The notes under the pieces: model-generated
Databases searched by the model: none
What the model was told of the DNA's origin: nothing
Seen by the model: the letters and a program-made list of their open reading frames with translations, nothing else
Position numbers and translations under genes: made by a program
In this document: piece after piece, positions 56,942 to 64,000 of the stretch
Layout: the number at the start of each line of letters is the position of its first letter
Position numbering within the stretch: position 1 is the first letter of the stretch
Assembly (NCBI GenBank): GCA_010909165.1
Contig: VJWM01000182.1
Coordinates: forward strand, 186,001-250,000
DNA length: 64,000 nt
Direction: 5' to 3'
Origin: Anthoceros angustus
Taxonomy: Eukaryota; Streptophyta; Anthocerotopsida; Anthocerotales; Anthocerotaceae

Positions 56942-59900
56942 ATGGCAGGTACGGAGAAGACTGCAGCAGTGATGCCGGGAGGAGGAGGGGCGGGAGGATC
57001 CGCCCCGCCTCCTGCTCCATGGACCGGACCTTCCTGGGCTGCGGGTCTGCACCACAAGCTGCACGATTTTGTCAAGAAGGGCCTACTCAAGCAGCTCATG
57101 TTTCCAGGTGCCACGGTAGGTCTCTCCTCACTTCTGCTGCCCCGTTTTCGTGCACTTGCGTCCACTAATTTTGGCCCTTGCTGGATCTCGTCGGCTTGGC
57201 CTGTGCAGGTATGTGATCTCTTTTGTGGTCGGGGGCCAGATACAGCCAAGTGGGCTGAAGCCGGAACAGGTCATTATATTGGAGTGGGTAGGTGCACCTT
57301 CTCCTGGTGAACGCACGAAATGTGACTCAGCTGCCTCTACTGTGCTTTGTGCCATCGCTGTGTTCTGGTCCACGTTTGGAAAATTTTGGCTACCATAAGC
57401 TCCTATGGCTAGCATTTGATCTCACAGTTTGCCTTGGCTGAAAAAAATTTCGCACGCGCTTCGCTCCCTATTGCAGACCTGTCAGCTTCTGCTTTGGAGG
57501 AGGCACGAGAAGAATGGATGGGTCGCGGAAAGCCATACCCTGCCTTTTTCTGTGAATTGGATCCTTGCATGGTGCGTTTATTCTGTCTCCTTCTTTTCTG
57601 TTGGTGCAAGTTGTTGTGCCGAAGTAACCCAATTTTTCTTGCATGCCAGCAAAATCTTCACGCACGACTGGAAGGTCATGGTCTTCCTGCAGATGTGGTG
57701 TGTTGTCTCGGGCACTTGCAGGTGAGTCTACTCTCTGCTGCCTTTGTAATGCGAACTCTTCTATTAGGCACAACCAGGCTTTATCCTCGGGCTGTATTTC
57801 ATGGGGTCCTGTTTCAGGATTGCTTCTCAAATGAGGAAACGCTGAAGAGTCTCCTGAACAATGTTGCTACGTTGTTGAAGCCAGGGGGCATGTTTTTTGG
57901 GATCACACCAGATTCGTCCACTATTTGGTACTCGTTTATTCTCACCATTTGATCAGCGTGTGTGTTTTGAGTTTACTTGTTCATCCTGTGTCAACTACAA
58001 TTCCAGGAAGGTTGCTCTCTATGTAGGTACAAGTATCAAAAGGCTGTAGAAGGAGCCATGAAAACTGGCTCTCTAAGAGCTAATGGTGCATTACCTCGAG
58101 TCAAGAACGAGCTGTTTACAATCAGCTTTGAAAATGACAGGTTGCTGGCAACTGTACCTCAAATTCCGCAAGTCTGACATCATCCATGATAGCAGGACAA
58201 AATAAACTAGCACTTTTTATTGATATTTATAGCTGCCTGTTACAGCTGTCGGAGCAAGCAGCGTGAAGGCTGAGCAAAGCTGACTAACCAACTCGGTTCT
58301 GCTTGCAGGTTCAATTTTTATGGCACAAAGTATCAGCTTCGTTTTGCAGATGATGGGCTTCCCCCACAAGCTCAGCTTTTGGTTCACTTCCCAAGCTTAA
58401 TAAGGTGCCCAGTCTAGGGTTTGTAGAAAGTTTGCACGTCTCCTGGATACTGCTCAGTACTGCAAATTGACATAACTTGTCCTGTTATTACAGAATTGCG
58501 AAGGAGGTGGGCTTAGAGTGTGTGGAAATCCAAAACTTGTTTGATTTCTATGAAGATTTCCGGTATGTCTCGTTTTCCAGGCGTATTTGCGACTGTAATT
58601 GAATAACCAATGTGCATAGCGTTTGTGTCCCGCCCAGTTCTGTATCAATAGTTGCTTGTCAGTGCCAGTAAATTGATGGACGCATTGCTGGTGAGCAGAA
58701 CAACATTTGCTGACGCTTTGCGCAGCAGCTGTGGGACGGTGTTGGATCCTAAGGGACGCCTGCCTAATCAGGCACATGAAGTTCTCAGTAGGTTCCAGTA
58801 CTTTGAGACCACCTGCAACAATACAAAGGATTAGTCTTTTGCTGTAGCTGTCGCTCGTTCTCTGCCCTCGGCTGTGGCAGAACTAGTTGAGTGCTGACCA
58901 TCTTGAGGTGTTACTGCAGGCCTTTACAGTACTTTCATCTTCAAGAAAGTGGAGGTGCCTGGGATTCAGCTGTGCCGACCGTCAGCCGCGTCCAAACGCG
59001 CAGCGTCAGATAATAGCAAGGATCATGTGTTTGGAATGTGCGGAGTAGTTTCGTCCGCCGAACGTTTGGAGTCTCCACCAAAAAAGCAAAGACTGGACAC
59101 AACAGCCGGAAGAAGTAAGAAACCTGATGCAAATACTGTTGCATCCGACAGGCTGGAACCGTTCGAAGGGGAGATGAAACGGCAGAGAACTGATCTACCT
59201 GGTGATAAGCGTCGACAACAGGTGGAAGAAGACCATAAAGCTACCAAATCCAGGAGACGTAAAAGTCTGGAGCCTATGGCTAGCTGGGCTGAGCAAACCG
59301 AAACAAACAATGCAGCAGGAATGGGGAAAGTAACTGAAAGTTCTGAGCTGCATTCAGAAAAATCAGGTGTGCCCAAAGAGGTTGGCAGATCTTGCAAGTA
59401 TGAACGCTCACCAGATCGAGGGGAAATGTGTAGACCACATTTGGGGACATCTAGCCGGAAGCCAGTACCAGAAAGCAGGCTGCAAGCTGAAGGAACTTCT
59501 CAGGAAGTTGAGGAGTGCGGGCAACGTCCAAAGAGGCAAAAGCTTGATATAGCAGCAGGACATGGGCATCATTTACCTGAACATCAGGTCAAGATAATGA
59601 CACTTGTTTCGGAAGGGGCGTCTGCAGAAGTTTGTCCTCAGGTGGATGAGTCAAAGAACCCGATTCTGAAGCTTTCCACAATTGATGTGTGCAGCGGGCC
59701 AGAGCAGCGTGTCTTGACTGTTCAAAGCGCTGGTGGAACACCTTCGGCAGCACAAAGTGAGAGTTCGAAAGTCATTGATCGAAAATCTGCAGGCTTCAAA
59801 GAGCAGTCCAAGCTGGCTACAGATCCAACGCTAGGAAGTGGACTCGAGAGTGAGAACAATGTTGGCTGCAGGGCCGAAACGCATAAAGCTCGTTTGAAAT

Positions 59901-61471
59901 CCGAGGAGAAGCAGGATGCAGATGCTATGACTAATGACAGGGAGGAAGCTTCTGTGATGCCAAGGGTAGACAATGACAAGCGAAAGGCCAATCGCGGTAG
60001 TAGGAAACGATGGGAACCAGTGGCATCTTTGGTTTCAGATACGGTGGCAGATGTTGCCCCTGAGAAGACTGCCCAAGCAACCTCACCACAACGCATATCA
60101 GAAGCCAGCGCCGGCGGAGCTCCGTCCACTGTTCAGACAGCGGAAGCTGTGGTAGGTGGAGGGGAATCTACGGCAGGTGCAGGGGAAGTTGTGGCAGGTG
60201 CAGGGGGAGTTGCGGCAGTTGCAGAAGGAGCTGGGCCAGTTGCATGGGGAGCTGTGGCAGTTGCAGGGACAGCGGAAGCTTCAGCAGCTGAAGGGACAGC
60301 GGAAGCCCCAGAGCCAACGGATGATGTGGACAAGGTACGTAATGCTGTGGGTGAAGCTTCACGTCCCGTTACAAGCTCCGTGAAGCCGGGGCAGGAGCCT
60401 GTGAAAGCCGATGCAGGAGTCATTCACAAGCAGGGTCCCACGGGGAAAGTTATAGTCCTGACAAAACGAGCTCAAAGGTCTTCTGATGGAGATTCAATGC
60501 CTTCAGAGCCGGCTGGTCTGTCTTCCAGTTTGTCAGATTCAACACGTTCCCAAGGCCGCGGGGCCTCGCAAAACCGCGGTTCTTCTCGAAGCCGAGGTGA
60601 TTCCCAGAAACGAGGCGGATCCCAGCACAGAGGGGGTTCCCAGAACCGTGGAAGTTCACAGAACCGGGGTGGTGGAAAATCTGGGAACCATGAGGATGGT
60701 TACCGTAGACATGGAAGATCCTCGAAGAGGAAAGGGCAGCGACAGCAGCAGCAGCAGCAGCAGCAGCAGCTAGGTTCAGAAGGCCCAAGACATGTCGAGG
60801 ATCAGTTCTGCCATCAGGGCCACATTGGTAACGCTGGTCACAATGAGCTGCCGGAAGCTGAGATGTTTTTGAGACCACAGGTTGCTCCTCCTTATGGTTA
60901 CTCTAAAGGTGAGGCTCACGCTGCTGCTGTTGCTGTTGCCACTGCCGCGGCTAGAAATAGTTTGCCACCAGACCCGGGTTACGCTTTTTTCACGCCTTCG
61001 ATTTATTCTGTGCACCCTAGTATGGGTTTGCAGGAGCTCCAGCTTGCTGCGGGGCATCCAGCATCCAGAGTTATATCGCCAAGCTCAGGTATACTTGGGC
61101 CGGGGCCAGGGCCACCTGCATTTGCACGGTTGCATGCCCCAAGGACGAATAGGGAGCATGGAATTGCAGATCAGCAAACCTGGCCGTCACACACCTTGCC
61201 ACATGACAGGAGACTTGCAGGAGTCCGCACTGTAAGTCGATTTCATAGGGATGAATGGTGTGGTCCACAGGATAGTTTCACCAGCAGGGCAGCGCCAAGA
61301 GCAATTACTGCAGTTCCCAAGTTTGACAGTAGAAACTCCTCCCTTTTAGGTTCGGTTGATGGCTATGCGATTCCCTCTCACAGCAATGTAGTGGCCATGG
61401 AAGCCTTACGCTCCCAGGGTCCAGCAGATAAGTGGGTGGAAGCAAATTCGGAGGTTCCTTCGACTCTGTGA
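56942..61471 (+). CDS. mRNA cap guanine-N7 methyltransferase with a long C-terminal extension
   Basis: The methyltransferase part is spread over short exons (56942-57115, 57209-57287, 57477-57571, 57650-57721, then exons near 57,816, 58,010, 58,310, 58,494 and 58,650). It reads HDFVKKGLLKQLMFPGATV, VCDLFCGRGPDTAKW (SAM-binding motif I), DLSASALEEARE, NNVATLLKPGGMFFGITPD, FNFYGTKYQLRF and LVHFPSLI, ending with STFIFKKV. This is the RNMT family, which adds the 7-methyl group to the mRNA cap. The last exon (58920-61471) adds about 850 residues: basic/acidic segments with KRQR-type nuclear signals, an Ala/Gly tract (about 60,145-60,310), SQNRGGSQHRGGS-type repeats (about 60,560-60,680), a CAG-coded Gln run (about 60,742-60,770) and a His/Pro-rich tail. 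The extension is one open frame, so it is probably real. Confidence 0.88.
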
Positions 61472-62633
61472 TGGCTTGTTGAATAGGCTCGGGCATGTAT
61501 GATGTAGAGACAAGCAGAACCTTGTGGTCACCATCGTGCCGTCATGTTCTCGCCTAGATTAGCACGACGGTCTCTCACAGGGTTTTATGTACACGTGTGT
61601 CGGGGCGTTTATGCATTCTGTCTACAGTATTGAACACTGTTTTCCTGCTTCCAGGGTTATCCGGGACAAGTAGTGATGCAAGTATCAAGGTATGTTGTTT
61701 TCTAAGTGGCATTCCCCCGAGGGGCTAATGAGTGTGAGAAGTGTGATGATTCATGTGCTAGGATGTAGTGCCTTTCCAACTGTGGTGAATGCTGTGCTCG
61801 CTACTGCCGCAATACTGACCAGATGCTCTCCATGTTTTGTCCAAGGAAGACATCAAGATCGATGCCGAGCCAGTGTAGGAGGCACAATCCACATGAGGCT
61901 TTCACACAGCTTGCCACGTAGTAAGTAGTGTATGCCCCTTGTCGTAGCTGGACTTCAGATTGTTGTCGCTTTCATTTCGCTCCTTAAGCATCTAGCCTGA
62001 GGTGACAGGTGCTGTGTGTGAGCTCTCAGGCAGCTTTCTCCACGATGAAAACCTTCCAAACTCTGGACGGCTGCTGTCTCTTCACGAATGTGGTCAGGAG
62101 TAGGTGGTACATATGAATCATACCTTCTGTACCCATGAAGCATCTGTTTCTACCTGCCTATCTTTGTCTGTATTCAAAGGCCCGAAGCATGCCGCGGCCT
62201 GCCTTACCAGCATGCGGGTGGCGCCTTGTAACATGATTCCTATGTACAGGGGACTTTTATATTTCACACGTATGGACATCCCTCTGTCCTTAGTTTCGGA
62301 CCCAACATGTGCGTGCCAAGTCGCAGTTGCCGACGCGACGTGATGCGATGATTCGGATAGCATCCGGCTTGCATGTCGGGCACGAATCTTTCTTACTGTG
62401 TCTTTGCGTCTGCTATAGGCTCGCTATTTTCTGTATGTGCACATCCAGTATTGTCGATGTACCAGGCAGGACAGCAAGCTGGGCTGGTCTGCCTATCTTC
62501 AAGATAGCACTAGGCAGCCGAGGATCAACGCTGTGCAGAGCGTGACAGCATCGGCAAGGCGAGTGGCAATTTAGCGTTGCGCAGCCTCTGTCTGAAGCTC
62601 CAAAACCTGCCACCATCACACAGCAGGGCCGGC
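61472..62633. other. Intergenic region upstream of the second aldehyde dehydrogenase
   Basis: No open frame with a recognisable product. 61,655-61,691 looks like a possible short exon (preceded by TTCCAG and followed by GTATGT) and may belong to the cap-methyltransferase transcript as an alternative or 3' UTR exon. Otherwise nothing seen. Confidence 0.45.
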
Positions 62634-64000
62634 ATGGGGCGAGGCGCTTCAGGTGCTGCTGTGGAACTGGAGCCCGCACCTGTGAAAGTGAAGTACACGC
62701 AGCTCTTCATTGACGGAAAGTGGCAGGATGCGGTCTCAGGTGCGGTCCTCGAGCTCCTTGTGCAGCTTGCAGCGAGTGGCGATGGCGGCGGCAGGGGCTC
62801 ATTTGCAATGTTTCTCCTTTCAGGCAAGAAATTTGAGACCATCGACCCGCGCTCAGGACAAGTCATCGCTGAGATAGCCGAGGGGGATAAGCAGGACATT
62901 GACATCGCTGTGCAGGCGGCCAGGAAGGCCTTCGATCACGGCCCCTGGCCCCGCCTCTCTGGTTATGTCTGTACAATCTTGCCAGCCAGCCTTAAAGTTC
63001 TTGGAATTTGCTGCGTTACGTCGGCGCATCGTCTCTTTGGACCTCGTTCTACCTGACCGGATCTGCACGTGTGCAGCAAAGGGGACGGATTCTCAACAAG
63101 CTAGCCGATCTCATAGAACAGAATGCAAAGGAAATTGCGGCGCTTGAGACTCTCGATAACGGGAAGCCTTATGCAACCCAAGCGCTTGGGGATGTGGCCT
63201 CGGCTGTCAAGATCTTCCGCTACTACGCAGGTGCAGTACTTTGAGGCACGCTTCTTGAACTCGGTGTTGGCTTTGAATGACTTTCGTTTTGTGCTGCTTA
63301 CGAATTGCCAGCTATCGCTCTGCAGGTTGGGCGGATAAGATCAGTGGCCTGACTCTCCGTGCTGATGGCCCTTACCATGCGTACAGTCTACATGAACCGA
63401 TTGGAGTAGTGGGTGCGATCGTTCCTTGGAATTTCCCTGTGGCTCTTTTGGCTACCAAGGCTGCCCCTGCGCTTACTGTAGGCAACACTCTGGTGTTAAA
63501 ACCAGCGGAACTGACTCCGCTAACAGCTTTGTATGTGGCTAGTCTCGCATCTGAGGTGAGTGCGTACATTCGCTGTGGAGGAATTCCACCATTATCTTTC
63601 CTTCCACACGGTCTTCCTTCACAACTTCTGTTCGTCGCGTGCAGGCTGGCTTGCCCGCAGGTGCCTTCAATGTGGTGCCCGGATATGGTCCGACAGCTGG
63701 TGCGGCAATCGCCAGTCATCTCGACGTTGATAAGGTGGGTAGCGCCGACCAACCTGCCCTGGATGGATACACACGTGATTGTGACTTCACTGTTTGTTGA
63801 TTCTCCTGACGTCGTGTATTGTCAGGTCTCGTTTACTGGATCTACGGTAGTGGGAAGGTCTATAATGGAGGCTGCAGCTAAGAGCAATCTGAAGCCGGTG
63901 ACCCTGGAGCTCGGAGGGAAATCACCCTTGATTGTCCTCGACGATGCTGACCTTGATGCTGCAATTGAGATAGCGCATAATGCTCTCTTTTATAATCAGG
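62634..64000 (+). CDS. Aldehyde dehydrogenase, ALDH2 class (copy 2, cut by window end)
   Basis: Exons 62634-62739, 62824-62966, 63077-63230, 63326-63555, 63645-63734 and 63826-63999 are in frame, with the next donor at 64000. The protein starts [20 protein letters not shown] and continues [48 protein letters not shown] and [18 protein letters not shown]. The catalytic Cys exon lies beyond the window. It has the same last junction (YNQ|) as copy 1 (FNQ|) but two extra introns. The start at 62634 is chosen because it aligns with the copy 1 N-terminus; an earlier ATG at 62577 is in frame. No organelle signal is evident. Confidence 0.93.

Noticed and set aside
1-64000. CRISPR arrays, rRNA and tRNA genes, bacterial operons
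   Set aside because: No spaced identical repeats of CRISPR type, no rRNA stretches and no convincing tRNA cloverleaf were seen; the genes are spliced and eukaryotic.

Overview
The window is nuclear DNA of a green-lineage eukaryote with spliced genes (GT-AG introns, mostly 90-200 bp). A leucine-rich-repeat receptor kinase, a DOMON/cytochrome b561 protein and plant Ty3 and Ty1 retrotransposons place it in the streptophytes. A dynein-2 intermediate chain (WDR60-like) points to a species that still builds cilia, so a bryophyte, lycophyte, fern or charophyte alga rather than a seed plant. I cannot name the species.

Bases 1 to about 28,600 are a retrotransposon nest, with all element coding on the minus strand. 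A Ty3/gypsy element (1-7,705) carries gag, a C5-cytosine DNA methyltransferase domain between gag and reverse transcriptase, then RT, RNase H and integrase. An older unassigned element (7,700-8,562 and 26,519-28,600) is split by a Ty1/copia element. The copia element (8,563-26,518) has near-identical 158-160 bp LTRs, a tRNA-iMet-type primer site, a polypurine tract and a GGTAG target duplication. A second gypsy element, with no visible gag and a long repetitive 3' region, sits inside the copia pol gene. The nest has been swollen by several tandem duplications. Duplicated copies differ mainly by small indels at CAG/CTG sites, a pattern that looks more like sequencing error at CHG-methylated sites than mutation.

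Bases 28,600-64,000 are gene-bearing. In order: a DOMON/cytochrome b561 gene (+); a 6 kb gap with a small inverted-repeat element; an LRR receptor kinase (+); a small conserved-looking protein (+); a WDR60-like gene (-) and a NUP88/MOS7-like gene (+) that diverge from a 94 bp gap; PDCD5 (+); an aldehyde dehydrogenase (-); a 3.3 kb gap with repeats; an mRNA cap guanine-N7 methyltransferase with a long C-terminal extension (+); and a second aldehyde dehydrogenase (+) cut by the window end. The genes are housekeeping or signalling genes of unrelated pathways. The two aldehyde dehydrogenases are paralogues with different intron counts.
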